Origin: Bacillus sp. RO2
Lineage (GTDB): Bacteria > Bacillota > Bacilli > Bacillales > Bacillaceae_I
DNA length: 64,000 nucleotides
NCBI RefSeq assembly: GCF_012911845.1
Contig: NZ_JAAXCU010000048.1
Location: forward strand, 124,001-188,000
Reading direction: 5' to 3'
Position numbers and translations under genes: made by a program. Positions 43,947 through 54,428 of the stretch are shown here, piece after piece; positions within the stretch are counted from its first letter, which is position 1, and every line of letters starts with the position of its first letter. The notes beneath the pieces were generated by a model. The model was not told the origin of the DNA and did no database searches. It saw only the letters and a list, made by a program, of their open reading frames with translations.

Positions 43947-44082
43947 AGAACATAGACAAGTTTCAAATGTATGATAATATATAAACGAATATTTGTTGTG
44001 AACAAACGACAAATCCGTATAGATAAAAGGAAATTCATACATAAAGAGATTTATTGGTAGTAGTGAAAGGGGTATGTTTTTG

Positions 44083-46050
44083 GTGGCAAAAAATACGATT
44101 GAATATAACGATGATGCGATACAGGTATTGGAAGGTCTTGAAGCTGTACGAAAACGTCCTGGTATGTACATTGGAAGCACGGACAGCAGAGGTCTTCATC
44201 ACCTGGTATACGAAATCCTTGATAATTCCGTCGACGAAGCGTTGGGTGGATACGGGGATCATATCATTGTGACGATACATAAAGATAACAGCATAAGCGT
44301 GAAGGATAAGGGCCGTGGAATGCCTACCGGAATGCATAAAATGGGAAAACCTACCCCCGAAGTAATTTTAACGGTATTACATGCAGGTGGAAAGTTTGGT
44401 CAAGGCGGATACAAAACGAGTGGAGGACTACATGGTGTAGGTGCCTCAGTCGTCAATGCATTATCCGAATGGTTGACCGTAACGATCAAGCGAGACGGTA
44501 TTGTATACGAGCAACGTTTTGAAAATGGAGGTAAGCCAGTTACAACACTCGAAAAGATTGGCACAACCAATCAAACAGGTACGACTATCCATTTCAAGCC
44601 GGATACAACCATCTTTAGCACCACAACATACAACTTTGAGACATTATGTGAACGTCTACGAGAATCTGCCTTTTTGTTAAAAGGATTAAAAATAGAGTTG
44701 AATGATGAAAGAAATTCTGTAAAAGAGGTATTTCATTATGAAAGCGGGATTGAGGCATTCGTTACTTACCTGAATGAGGAAAAGGATTCGCTTCACAATG
44801 TTGTTTCCTTCGAAGGAGCCCAAAACGGGATTGAAATAGATTTCGCTTTTCAATTCAATGATGGATATTCAGAAACCATCTTGTCTTTTGTTAATAACGT
44901 GAGAACGAAAGATGGCGGGACACATGAAGCTGGTGCTAAAACAGCAATGACCCGTATTTTTAACGAATACGCTAGAAAAGTGAATCTTCTAAAGGAAAAA
45001 GACAAAAATTTAGATGGATCAGATATAAGAGAAGGACTATCTGCCATTATTTCCGTTCGTATCCCAGAGGAACTCTTGCAGTTTGAAGGGCAAACGAAAG
45101 GGAAACTTGGCACAAGTGAGGCACGTTCTGCGGTAGACAGTGTGGTGTCAGAACATCTTGCCTACTTCCTGGAGGAAAATCCAGAAACAAGTTCGATGCT
45201 TGTTAAAAAATCCATTAAAGCTTTCCAAGCCAGAGAAGCGGCTCGAAAAGCAAGAGAGGATGCCCGGAGCGGGAAAAAGAGAAAACGATCTGATGCGATG
45301 CTTAGCGGTAAATTGACTCCAGCACAGTCACGCAATCCTCAGAAAAATGAAATTTACCTGGTCGAGGGGGACTCTGCAGGAGGTTCGGCTAAACAAGGTC
45401 GTGATCGCCGTTTCCAAGCAGTCTTGCCACTTAGAGGGAAAGTAATTAATACCGAAAAAGCCAAGCTTGCAGACATTTTTAAAAACGAAGAGATTAATAC
45501 GATTATCCATGCAATAGGCGGTGGAGTCGGACCGGACTTTTCAGTAGAAGACATCAACTACGATAAAGTGGTAATCATGACCGATGCCGATACAGATGGT
45601 GCACACATTCAAGTATTGCTGTTGACCTTCTTTTATCGCTACATGAAGCCGCTTATTGAAGCTGGAAAAGTGTTTATCGCACTTCCACCTCTTTACAAAG
45701 TAAGCAAAGGGACCGGGAAGAAAGAAGTATTAGAATACGCTTGGTCTGATGAAGAGTTGCAAGGAGCTATCCAGAAGATTGGTCGCGGCTATACTATCCA
45801 ACGTTATAAAGGTCTAGGGGAAATGAACGCAGATCAATTGTGGGAAACAACCATGAACCCGGATACTCGTACCTTAATACGTGTACGAATCGACGATGCA
45901 GCCCGTGCAGAACGACGTGTAACCACACTAATGGGTGACAAAGTGGAACCAAGACGTAAGTGGATTGAAAGCCATGTTGCCTTTGGACTGGAAGAGGATC
46001 CTAATATACTTGAAAATGATAACTTGTTGGTCGCAGCAGAGGAGGTATAA
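44083..46050 (+). CDS. parE: DNA topoisomerase IV subunit B
   Basis: 655 aa from GTG 44083, which aligns with the MA..Y N-terminus of B. subtilis ParE; ATG 44074 and TTG 44080 in the same frame are alternatives (GGGG of the site at 44069-44072 favours TTG or GTG). ATPase of the GHKL fold: EILDNSVDEALGG, DKGRGMPTGMHKMGKPTPE, HAGGKFGQGGYKTSGGLHGVG. TOPRIM part: EGDSAGGSAKQGRDR and MTDADTDGAHI. Works with ParC to decatenate daughter chromosomes. 3 bp to parC. Confidence 0.96.
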   Translation: MAKNTIEYNDDAIQVLEGLEAVRKRPGMYIGSTDSRGLHHLVYEILDNSVDEALGGYGDHIIVTIHKDNSISVKDKGRGMPTGMHKMGKPTPEVILTVLHAGGKFGQGGYKTSGGLHGVGASVVNALSEWLTVTIKRDGIVYEQRFENGGKPVTTLEKIGTTNQTGTTIHFKPDTTIFSTTTYNFETLCERLRESAFLLKGLKIELNDERNSVKEVFHYESGIEAFVTYLNEEKDSLHNVVSFEGAQNGIEIDFAFQFNDGYSETILSFVNNVRTKDGGTHEAGAKTAMTRIFNEYARKVNLLKEKDKNLDGSDIREGLSAIISVRIPEELLQFEGQTKGKLGTSEARSAVDSVVSEHLAYFLEENPETSSMLVKKSIKAFQAREAARKAREDARSGKKRKRSDAMLSGKLTPAQSRNPQKNEIYLVEGDSAGGSAKQGRDRRFQAVLPLRGKVINTEKAKLADIFKNEEINTIIHAIGGGVGPDFSVEDINYDKVVIMTDADTDGAHIQVLLLTFFYRYMKPLIEAGKVFIALPPLYKVSKGTGKKEVLEYAWSDEELQGAIQKIGRGYTIQRYKGLGEMNADQLWETTMNPDTRTLIRVRIDDAARAERRVTTLMGDKVEPRRKWIESHVAFGLEEDPNILENDNLLVAAEEV

Positions 46051-46053
46051 CAG

Positions 46054-48498
46054 ATGACACAGATAGAGAAATTTCACGACTTACCCCTAGAGGAAGTTTT
46101 AGGCGACCGATTTGGACGTTATAGTAAATACATTATCCAGGAGCGTGCATTACCAGATGCACGTGATGGACTTAAACCAGTACAACGACGAATTTTATAT
46201 GCAATGTATGCAGAAGGAAATGTGCATGATAAAGCATTCCGTAAGTCTGCAAAAACAGTCGGTAACGTAATCGGTAATTATCATCCACATGGAGATTCCT
46301 CTGTGTACGATGCAATGGTTCGTATGAGTCAGGACTGGAAAGTACGCAATATGCTTATCGAGATGCATGGTAACAACGGTAGCATTGATGGTGACCCGCC
46401 AGCGGCAATGCGTTACACGGAAGCAAGATTATCACCAATCGCTTCCGAGCTTTTACGTGATCTTGATAAAAAAACCGTAGAATTCATTCCTAACTTTGAT
46501 GATACATCCCAAGAGCCGGTTGTTCTTCCTGCCATGTATCCTAATCTTTTAGTAAATGGTTCTACAGGAATATCTGCCGGTTATGCAACGGACATTCCTC
46601 CACATCATCTTGGAGAAGTCATTGATGCAACCATCATGCGTATTGATAACCCTTATGTGACAGTGGATGAGCTTATGACTGTTGTCAAAGGACCGGATTT
46701 CCCTACCGGAGGGATCATTCAAGGAGTAGAAGGAATCAAGAAAGCCTACGAAACTGGAAAAGGCAAAATCATCGTTCGTGGATTGGCTGAAGTGGAAGAT
46801 ATCCGTGGCGGAAAGCAACAGATTGTTATCACAGAGGTTCCCTACGAAGTAAACAAAGCAAATCTAGTAAAGAAAATTGATGAACTTCGCTATGACAAAA
46901 AAGTAGACGGGATCTCAGAGGTGCGTGACGAAACCGACCGGACAGGCCTGCGTGTTGTCATTGAACTGAAAAAAGAAGCAGATGCAAACGGTATATTAAA
47001 TTACCTTTATAAAAATACCGACCTGCAAATCACTTTCAACTTCAACATGGTTGCCATCTATAAAAAACGCCCAACATTAATGGGATTGCCACACTTTTTG
47101 GATGCATACATAGATCACCAGAAAGAAGTAATCTCAAACCGTTCACGTTTTGAGTTGAACAGAGCAAAAGAACGTCAACATGTAGTAGAAGGCTTAATGA
47201 AAGCACTCTCTATTTTAGACGAAGTAATTGCTACCATCCGTGCTTCCAAAGACAAACGCGATGCAAAAGATAATTTGATTGCCAAGTTCACTTTTACAGA
47301 GCCACAAGCGGAAGCCATTGTTTCCTTGCAGCTTTACCGTTTAACCAATACGGATATTACGGCTTTGCAGGCAGAAGCAGATGAACTAGCTAAAAAAGTT
47401 GCTGAGTTAGAAGCAATTCTAGCAAGCGAGAAAAAATTACTTTCTGTTATTAAGTCAGATTTAAAACGCGTGAAGAAACTCTATACAAATGAGCGTCGTT
47501 CAAAAATCCAAGATCAAATCGAAGAGATTAAGATCAACCTGGAAGTAATGATTCCTTCAGAAGACGTTATCGTTACCGTTACAAAAGACGGATATGTAAA
47601 GCGTACAAGTTTACGTTCTTTCTCTGCTTCCAATGGACAAGATTTCGGTATGAAAGAAACGGACAGAATTATTTCCAAGTTGGACATTAATACAACCCAA
47701 ACGTTGCTATTGTTCACCAACAAGGGTAATTATTTGTTCCTGCCAGTCCATGAACTTCCTGACATCCGCTGGAAGGATATGGGCCAACATGTAGCAAACA
47801 TTGTTCCAATAGACCGAGATGAGTCCATCATAAAAGCAATACCTGTCAGCAATTTCGAAGATCCTAAATTCTTGTTGTTCGTAACACATAACGGAATGGT
47901 CAAGAAAACAGAGTTGAGCGCCTATAAAGCACAACGTTACTCTAAGCCACTGATGGCCGTAAACCTTAAAGGGGATGACCAAGTAGTGGATGTTCACCTT
48001 ACAGATGGCAATCAGGATATCTTTTTGGCGACAAGAAGCGGGTACGGACTATGGTTTACAGAAGAGGAAATCAACGTCGTAGGTGCCCGTGCAGCAGGTG
48101 TAAAAGGTATAAACTTGAAAGATAAAGATTTTGTTGTGAGCGGCTTAGTATTCGAAAAGGAATCAAAAGCCATGCTGTTTATCGCCACCCATCGCGGTGC
48201 CGTGAAGAAATTAAAAATTACCGAGTTTGATAAAGCCACACGTGCTAAGCGTGGGCTGGTTATGCTTCGTGAAGTGAAAAATAATCCACATCAGATAGCA
48301 GCAGTTGATCTGGTGGAGCCTTCCAGTTTCATTTATGTACAAACAGAAAAAGGCATGGTGGAGAAGCTTGCAGCTGCCTCTTACCGCAACAATGACCGCT
48401 ATTCAAACGGATCCTTCGTCCTGGATCAACAGGAAGCAGGAGATGTAGTGGAGATGTGGGTAGAGACGGAAGAGGAAGTAGAAGGTAAGGAAAAATAG
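46054..48498 (+). CDS. parC: DNA topoisomerase IV subunit A
   Basis: 814 aa. The winged-helix region holds the catalytic Tyr in PAAMRYTEARLSPIA near 120, and the quinolone-resistance region is YHPHGDSSVYDAMVRMSQ near 78-95 with the usual Ser/Asp. Coiled tower and C-terminal beta-pinwheel blades (VTKDGYVKRTS, THNGMVKKTEL, TRSGYGLWFTEEEI, THRGAVKKLKI) follow to the end. Forms A2B2 with ParE; operon parE-parC as in Bacillus. Confidence 0.97.
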   Translation: MTQIEKFHDLPLEEVLGDRFGRYSKYIIQERALPDARDGLKPVQRRILYAMYAEGNVHDKAFRKSAKTVGNVIGNYHPHGDSSVYDAMVRMSQDWKVRNMLIEMHGNNGSIDGDPPAAMRYTEARLSPIASELLRDLDKKTVEFIPNFDDTSQEPVVLPAMYPNLLVNGSTGISAGYATDIPPHHLGEVIDATIMRIDNPYVTVDELMTVVKGPDFPTGGIIQGVEGIKKAYETGKGKIIVRGLAEVEDIRGGKQQIVITEVPYEVNKANLVKKIDELRYDKKVDGISEVRDETDRTGLRVVIELKKEADANGILNYLYKNTDLQITFNFNMVAIYKKRPTLMGLPHFLDAYIDHQKEVISNRSRFELNRAKERQHVVEGLMKALSILDEVIATIRASKDKRDAKDNLIAKFTFTEPQAEAIVSLQLYRLTNTDITALQAEADELAKKVAELEAILASEKKLLSVIKSDLKRVKKLYTNERRSKIQDQIEEIKINLEVMIPSEDVIVTVTKDGYVKRTSLRSFSASNGQDFGMKETDRIISKLDINTTQTLLLFTNKGNYLFLPVHELPDIRWKDMGQHVANIVPIDRDESIIKAIPVSNFEDPKFLLFVTHNGMVKKTELSAYKAQRYSKPLMAVNLKGDDQVVDVHLTDGNQDIFLATRSGYGLWFTEEEINVVGARAAGVKGINLKDKDFVVSGLVFEKESKAMLFIATHRGAVKKLKITEFDKATRAKRGLVMLREVKNNPHQIAAVDLVEPSSFIYVQTEKGMVEKLAAASYRNNDRYSNGSFVLDQQEAGDVVEMWVETEEEVEGKEK

Positions 48499-48512
48499 GA
48501 TAAAGATAGTTG

Positions 48513-48559
48513 GGACCGCTTTTCTGCGTTGGGTTTTGGCGTGGAGGGGCGGTTTTTTT
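48513..48559 (+). terminator. terminator of parE-parC
   Basis: ACCGC / GCGGT outer stem with an inner imperfect stem, followed by T7, 15 bp after the parC stop. Confidence 0.65.
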
Positions 48560-48674
48560 GTATATGTTTGGAGAAGAGTGTTACGTAGGAAGTAAAATTA
48601 GGTTTACAGGATTTATATTATGTAAACTATATAAGTGTTTTGAATGGCTAATTGTATAACATTAAAATTTAAAG

Positions 48675-48783
48675 GTAGAAGTAAGCTTGGGAAATGTAGA
48701 AGTAAATCCGGGAAATGTAGAAGGTGGTAGTTTTAAAGTAGAAGATCAGTATAAAAAGGTAGAACAGCTTAAAAATGACCGAA
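48675..48783 (+). repeat. 21-bp-periodic array C (GTAGAA motif)
   Basis: GTAGAA starts at 48675, 48696, 48717, 48738 and 48759, exactly 21 bp apart each time; a GACCGAA, the motif of arrays A and B, follows at 48777. The first two units are nearly identical over 21 bases (GTAGAAGTAA then GGGAAAT). The gene-free stretch 48499-48941 holds the parC terminator, this array and a possible promoter TATAAT near 48834. Confidence 0.8.
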
Positions 48784-48941
48784 CTCTCCAGTTAAAAATT
48801 GTTTCTGTAACAGAAGAGAATGCAATTCCTGATATAATATGGAATAATTAATGCACCAAGAAAAGTTAATCCAAGCCTTTATTCAAGCATATCTATAGTA
48901 AAGGTCTAATAATATAGTGGAGGAAAGAGAGGGGATGTATT

Positions 48942-49508
48942 ATGAAGCCGGTATTACTAGTAGTAGATGTACAAAAAGGATTTGATGATCCAGCTTGGGG
49001 GCAACGCAATAACCTGGATGCAGAAGATAGAATGCTAGAACTGATGAAATCATGGAGACAAAATGAGTTTCCTATTATTCATGTTCAACACGTATCCCAA
49101 GACCCAAATTCTAAACTTCATCCCAGCAACCCTGGATTTGCTTTAAAACCGGGATTTGAGCCGATGGAAGATGAATATTTTATCCGTAAAAATGTGAACA
49201 GTTGTTTTATCGGAACAGAATTGGACAGTTACCTAAAGAAAAATGGCTATCAAACACTAATTGTTATTGGATTAACCTCCAATCATTGTATATCGACTAC
49301 TGTAAGAATGGCTGGAAATCTCGGGTACAGAACGTATGTTTGCAGTGACGCAACAGCAGCATATGAGGCTGTTTCCTATGACGGTTTGAAGCTACCTGCA
49401 GAAGAAGTGCATCGCCACGCCTTATCCGCATTACACCAAGAATTTGCAGAGGTTATTACAACTCAAGAAGTAAAAAAATTGTTTCAACAAAAAACAATAA
49501 AGAATTAA
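48942..49508 (+). CDS. isochorismatase-family cysteine hydrolase
   Basis: 188 aa. The catalytic triad Asp9 (LLVVDVQKGF), Lys83 (YFIRKNVNS) and Cys116 (GLTSNHCISTT) of the cysteine hydrolase fold is intact. The group includes nicotinamidases, carbamoylsarcosine amidases and isochorismatases; the short length and the NHCISTTVRMAGNLGY segment fit stand-alone amidases. Substrate unknown. GGAGG lies in the 5' leader. Confidence 0.9.
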   Translation: MKPVLLVVDVQKGFDDPAWGQRNNLDAEDRMLELMKSWRQNEFPIIHVQHVSQDPNSKLHPSNPGFALKPGFEPMEDEYFIRKNVNSCFIGTELDSYLKKNGYQTLIVIGLTSNHCISTTVRMAGNLGYRTYVCSDATAAYEAVSYDGLKLPAEEVHRHALSALHQEFAEVITTQEVKKLFQQKTIKN

Positions 49509-49545
49509 TAAAAACAACGCCATTGCAACGTGGCGTTGTTTTTCA
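49509..49545. terminator. bidirectional terminator
   Basis: AAAACAACGCCA / TGGCGTTGTTTT hairpin between two convergent genes. Confidence 0.92.
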
Positions 49546-50019
49546 ATAATGAGTCCGATCAACTTTTTTACTCCAATTTATAAATGGCTGCAAGGAGTTT
49601 ACTAGAGGTAAATGAATAAAAGGGAGGGTTCGATTTGCAGGATCAAGTTGAACTTCACGGTAGATAAATTCATCATCAAAATGAATGGCGGCAGCGTCTT
49701 TTCGATCTGCAGCAAAATATACGGTGGGAATTCGTGCCCAATATATAGCTCCTAGACACATCGGACAAGGCTCACAGCTGCTATAAAGTATACAATCTCT
49801 AAGCTCAAAGGTTTGTAAACTATAGCAAGCCTTCCGTATAGCCATAACTTCAGCATGAGCCGTTGGATCGAGGTTACTGGTCACTTTGTTGACACCTTCA
49901 GCAATAATTTGATTGTTTTTTGTAATAACTGCGCCAAATGGACCGCCATTTTCTTTAACATTTTGTACAGCCAAGTCAATGGCGCGGTGAAGAAAGAATG
50001 CATGCATATGCTTTTCCAA
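49543..50019 (-). CDS. guaD: guanine deaminase-like nucleoside/nucleobase deaminase
   Basis: 158 aa from TTG 50019, six bases after GGAGGT on the minus strand; the longer frame (to 50118) has no site. Zinc deaminase motifs TAHAEVMAIRKAC (ligand His55, catalytic Glu57) and SSCEPCPMC (Cys82, Cys85). GGPFGAVI, LGAIYWAR and the acidic DDEFIYREV tail match B. subtilis GuaD, which turns guanine to xanthine. The symbol is by similarity; substrate was not tested. Confidence 0.85.
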   Translation of the reverse strand: MEKHMHAFFLHRAIDLAVQNVKENGGPFGAVITKNNQIIAEGVNKVTSNLDPTAHAEVMAIRKACYSLQTFELRDCILYSSCEPCPMCLGAIYWARIPTVYFAADRKDAAAIHFDDEFIYREVQLDPANRTLPFIHLPLVNSLQPFINWSKKVDRTHY

Positions 50020-50119
50020 AGAAACACCTCCACAGAAAGGGATTTCTAACATCTTATTGCATTCCTTTAGAGTTAATACGCTTGAGCAATAAATACATGT
50101 AAATATTATTGGCAGCAAT

Positions 50120-50575
50120 GGAGGGACAAAATTATAAAATGATTGCGGTAATACTATTATGTAAACCGTAATGAAAAGAGATGACTGTATATGAAGATTT
50201 ATAATAAATGATATTAGGGATAATAGATCAAAAAATAACTAAATCTGATTAGCCAGAAATACTAGATTGGTTTAAGGTTTTAGGTTTGATAATAATGATT
50301 GTAGTTTATTGAACAAATCCAATTAAAATTAATAAATAATTAAACGATGCATTTTAATCATTTTTATTAATTTCGTCTCACTATCATAAGTTTACTTTGT
50401 TTTTGATACAAAATAGCTATTTTTTTATAACTTCCTATAATACATATTATGTAGACCCCGAAGAAAATACAAGATTAGAGGAGTATTAAGTTACTCCTCT
50501 GCTCTCGAGTATTTATATTTTTGTTATGAGTTGAATACTTGCAAATTGATCATCAGTTTTTATCCAATTCTCTAA
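50120..50575. other. AT-rich gene-free stretch
   Basis: No intact gene. One plus-strand frame around 50228-50310 reads like a broken membrane-protein N-terminus (DQKITKSD, stop, PEILDWFKVLGLIIMIVVY, stop) and may be a decayed gene. A hairpin AGAGGAGTA / TTACTCCTCT at about 50475-50500 lacks a clear T run in either direction. Confidence 0.4.
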
Positions 50576-51413
<838 letters not shown>

Positions 51414-51489
51414 ATTTTCGATTACCTACATTTTTATTATACGAACATTTGTTCTTATGTGCAAAAAATAGCACTTCCCTCCCTTAAAA

Positions 51490-51530
51490 AAAGAAAAAAC
51501 CGCCCATTACTGAGCAGTTTTCCCTTCCAT
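51490..51530 (-). terminator. terminator of the MFS gene
   Basis: On the minus strand AAACTGCTCA / TGGGCGGTTT hairpin followed by a T-rich tail; overlaps the last MFS codons. Confidence 0.8.
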
Positions 51531-52721
51531 TTTCATTAATTTAAACGTCAACCCAACTGCCCCCATCACCATGACTCCCCCAATCCATGGAGTATGGATC
51601 AGACCTATAGAATCCACAATAATACCACCTAACAACGATCCAATCGCTATCCCTACGTTAAATGCTGCAATATTGAGCGCAGAAGCCACGTTTACTGCAG
51701 AAGGTACATATTTTTCCGCAAGATTCACGACCAACACCTGAAGTCCAGGTACATTCATAAATGCAAACATCCCCATTAAGAAGATCACGATCAGCCCTAC
51801 AACTTTAAATGGTGCTGCAAATGTCAACACAACCAAAATGACAGCTTGCATTATAAACATCCACATTAGTGCCTTCAAAGGGTTCTTATCTGATGCTTTA
51901 CCACCAATTACATTCCCTACTGCAACAGCGATTCCATAAACAAGTAAGATACCACTTACCCACTTTGCACTAAATCCTGTAACGGTTTCTAAAAGTGGTG
52001 TCAAGTAAGTGAATGCCACGAAAGTCCCACCATATCCTAAAGCGGTTATCGCAAAAGCCATCAAAAGTTTACTGTTTTTCAACACATCAAGTTGCTCGCG
52101 TAACGTTGATGGTGGTGCCTCTTTCAAATTGCTGGGAATTAGAATTGCACTTGCTGCTGCTCCAATCACTCCCAAGAGAGCAACACCCCAAAACGTTGCT
52201 CTCCAGCCAAACATTTGTCCAATAAAGGTTCCTAGTGGTACACCTGTTACTGTCGCCACAGTCAATCCTGTAAACATCAATGCAATGGCGCTTGCTCTTT
52301 TGTCAGCAGGAACAAGATCTGCAGCGATTGTTGCCCCTATTGAAAAGAAGATTCCGTGTGAAAAAGCGGTGATAAACCTTGCTGCCAATAGTAATTCATA
52401 ATTGCTGGATAAAGCTGCTACCGTATTACCAATAATAAATACAATCATTAGGGAGATAAGTAACGTCTTTCGATTCATCTTATTTGTAAGTGCGGTTAAA
52501 ACTGGTGCACCAATGGCAACACCCATCGCATAACCCGAGATTAACAATCCCGCCATTGTGATGGAGATGTTTAAATCATTTGATATGGTTGACAATAAGC
52601 CAACTGGAACGAATTCTGTTGTCCCAATTCCAAAAGCACTAATTGCTAGTGCTAACAATGCTAACGTACTATTTCGTCTGTTTGCTTTAGTTTGATCTAT
52701 AGAAATTGCTTGTGAACTCAT
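51507..52721 (-). CDS. MFS drug/sugar efflux transporter (AraJ/YdhP-like)
   Basis: 404 aa from ATG 52721 (AAGGAGGC seven bases away; ATG 52724 also possible). Twelve TM helices. SAFGIGTTEFVPVGLL in helix 1 and FSHGIFFSIGATIAADLV and LTVATVTGVPLGTFIGQ in helices 4-5 are signatures of the DHA1 subfamily containing AraJ, YdhP and PbuE-like exporters. Divergently transcribed with an HxlR regulator gene that probably controls it. Substrate unknown. Confidence 0.93.
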   Translation of the reverse strand: MSSQAISIDQTKANRRNSTLALLALAISAFGIGTTEFVPVGLLSTISNDLNISITMAGLLISGYAMGVAIGAPVLTALTNKMNRKTLLISLMIVFIIGNTVAALSSNYELLLAARFITAFSHGIFFSIGATIAADLVPADKRASAIALMFTGLTVATVTGVPLGTFIGQMFGWRATFWGVALLGVIGAAASAILIPSNLKEAPPSTLREQLDVLKNSKLLMAFAITALGYGGTFVAFTYLTPLLETVTGFSAKWVSGILLVYGIAVAVGNVIGGKASDKNPLKALMWMFIMQAVILVVLTFAAPFKVVGLIVIFLMGMFAFMNVPGLQVLVVNLAEKYVPSAVNVASALNIAAFNVGIAIGSLLGGIIVDSIGLIHTPWIGGVMVMGAVGLTFKLMKMEGKTAQ

Positions 52722-52820
52722 CATAAATGCCTCCTTCATAATATGGAGATTACCTTTGGCGCCATTTGGTAACCTTTCGAGTTCTTATTATGAAGGCATT
52801 AGTTATTAAATGTAAGTACG

Positions 52821-52832
52821 CACTTTAAAGTG
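52821..52832. promoter_or_regulatory. palindrome, candidate HxlR operator
   Basis: CACTTTAAAGTG, a perfect 12-bp palindrome between the divergent MFS and HxlR genes. Near copies of TAAGTAC/GAAGTAC (about 52813 and 52845) flank it. Confidence 0.45.
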
Positions 52833-52856
52833 AGGTAGGCACCTGGAAGTACCCTA

Positions 52857-52884
52857 TTTACCTTTAAGAACATGGTGGTATAAT
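52857..52884 (+). promoter_or_regulatory. promoter of the HxlR gene
   Basis: TTTACC at 52857-52862 and a perfect TATAAT at 52879-52884, spacer 16 bp, 37 bp before the ATG. Confidence 0.5.
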
Positions 52885-52920
52885 GAGTGAAATAAATACC
52901 TTACAAAGAAGGGATACTTT

Positions 52921-53274
52921 ATGAAGAAATACAATATTCCAGTGGAAGCTGCATTGGAAGTTATCGGTGGAAAGTGGAAAGTAGTGATTTTATGTCACCT
53001 AATTAAAAGTAAAAGGCGCACTAGCGAACTTAAAAGACTCATGCCTACTATTACGCAAAAAATGCTCACTCAGCAACTTAGAGAGCTTGAGGCTGATGGT
53101 GTTGTCAATCGCATTATTTATAATCAGGTACCTCCTAAAGTAGAGTATGAATTAACTAATTACGGCTGGTCCCTAAAGCCTGCATTGGACATGCTTTGTT
53201 CATGGGGTGAGCATCATATAGAGAAAACTTACCCAGATAAAGAGTTAGTTTTAATGGATACAAATGAAAACTAA
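52921..53274 (+). CDS. HxlR-family transcriptional regulator
   Basis: 117 aa winged-helix protein: VEAALEVIGGKWKVVILCHL near 8-27, TITQKMLTQQLRELEADGVV near 43-62 and EYELTNYGWSLKPALDMLC. HxlR proteins sense reactive electrophiles or other stress; this one has Cys24 and Cys99, either of which could be a switch. Probably regulates the divergent MFS gene. Confidence 0.93.
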   Translation: MKKYNIPVEAALEVIGGKWKVVILCHLIKSKRRTSELKRLMPTITQKMLTQQLRELEADGVVNRIIYNQVPPKVEYELTNYGWSLKPALDMLCSWGEHHIEKTYPDKELVLMDTNEN

Positions 53275-53276
53275 GT

Positions 53277-53311
53277 AAACCCCCTTTCCACTACTTTGAA
53301 AGGGGGTTACT
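53277..53311. terminator. bidirectional terminator
   Basis: GTAAACCCCCTTTC / GAAAGGGGGTTAC hairpin between HxlR and the convergent cupin gene. Confidence 0.85.
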
Positions 53312-53833
53312 TCAAATCGGCAACACTTCATAAGCCATCTTCCGAATAATTTCCTCGTGTTCGGGATACTTTGCCATTAAATCCGTTTGTGTGAACATTT
53401 CAAAATCCTTGAATTCAAACCCAGGTGACACCATGCAACCAACCAGAGCATAACTATCTAAAGTATCGACACTTGAACCAAAAATAGAGTTTTTCGAAAC
53501 TAATACTTGTGGTCTTTCCCCTTCACGTAAATTTAAACCTAACTTGTGTTGTTCATACTTCCCTGCTTCTGTAATGACGTGGACGGTTAATGAACTGCCC
53601 CCATGAAAATACCATAATTCATCTGATTTTAACCGATGAAAGTGTGAAATGTTTTTATCTGTAAGTAAAAAATAGATGCTTGAATATAGCTTTCGCTTAC
53701 CATCGAAAGAAACAGATAGTTCATTATCAGTGATGTTTTCCCCTGATATATATGTTTGTTTGTAAAAGCCACCTTCTGGATGTGCTTCAAGCCCTAATGC
53801 CTCTACCCAATCTTTCACTTTATCAAGACTCAT
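53312..53833 (-). CDS. DUF985 cupin protein
   Basis: 173 aa. Family starts GLEAHPEGGFYKQTY and the cupin core YFLLTDKNISHFHRLKSDELWYFHGG has metal-ligand His residues; GCMVSPGFEFKDFEMF near 130 closes the barrel. Similar to YML079-like cupins; enzymatic activity not known. Single gene. Confidence 0.92.
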   Translation of the reverse strand: MSLDKVKDWVEALGLEAHPEGGFYKQTYISGENITDNELSVSFDGKRKLYSSIYFLLTDKNISHFHRLKSDELWYFHGGSSLTVHVITEAGKYEQHKLGLNLREGERPQVLVSKNSIFGSSVDTLDSYALVGCMVSPGFEFKDFEMFTQTDLMAKYPEHEEIIRKMAYEVLPI

Positions 53834-53919
53834 AATTGCTCATAGACTCCTTCCCCAATTAAATCCGAATATATAAAAGTATAGCAAACAAAAACAAAAA
53901 CCCAACAGAAATATTGGGT

Positions 53920-54369
53920 TTAGTCTTCTCTCTTCTTCTTTTCATGAACACTTAACTCTTCTGAGAACTCTGTTTGGAGTTCCATCGGTCGAGCTTCCCT
54001 CTTCGCTTTCTTTCTTGGGTGATCCGGGAAAACACTTTTGACAAGATATAGATGAAAGAACACTTCAAATACAATAATAGTTAATGCTGCAATAGCTGAT
54101 GGTATCAGGAATCCGCCACTTAAATTGGTCAGAATATATGCCATAAAAGCAATAACCGCAAAATTAAATACAAAGTCAAAAACAGCAGCGAATGTGTAAT
54201 TTGTTCGTGGCAAGACCATATCATCCACTACAAAGTACGAAAAAGTAACGAGAAGAACAGTTGTCAAAAGAATATCGAGGAAAGATATTTCAGCAAACTG
54301 ATTCAAGAAAAAGGATAGGATTAAAAAGCTGGCGATGAATTTAATTAATATCGGCATAACATGCTTCAT
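53920..54369 (-). CDS. DUF2512 membrane protein (YndM-like)
   Basis: 149 aa from ATG 54369 (AAAGGAGTG upstream); the frame's extension to 54462 runs into the inverted-repeat element. Four TM helices (about 6-25, 30-48, 60-80, 87-110), then a charged tail ending KKKRED. YndM in B. subtilis is a sporulation-associated membrane protein of unknown job. Confidence 0.88.
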   Translation of the reverse strand: MKHVMPILIKFIASFLILSFFLNQFAEISFLDILLTTVLLVTFSYFVVDDMVLPRTNYTFAAVFDFVFNFAVIAFMAYILTNLSGGFLIPSAIAALTIIVFEVFFHLYLVKSVFPDHPRKKAKREARPMELQTEFSEELSVHEKKKRED

Positions 54370-54428
54370 GTTTTTCACTCCTTTTCCCTTGTAGATTGCT
54401 CGATGAAAAGGTGTTTTATTCAGGTAAA

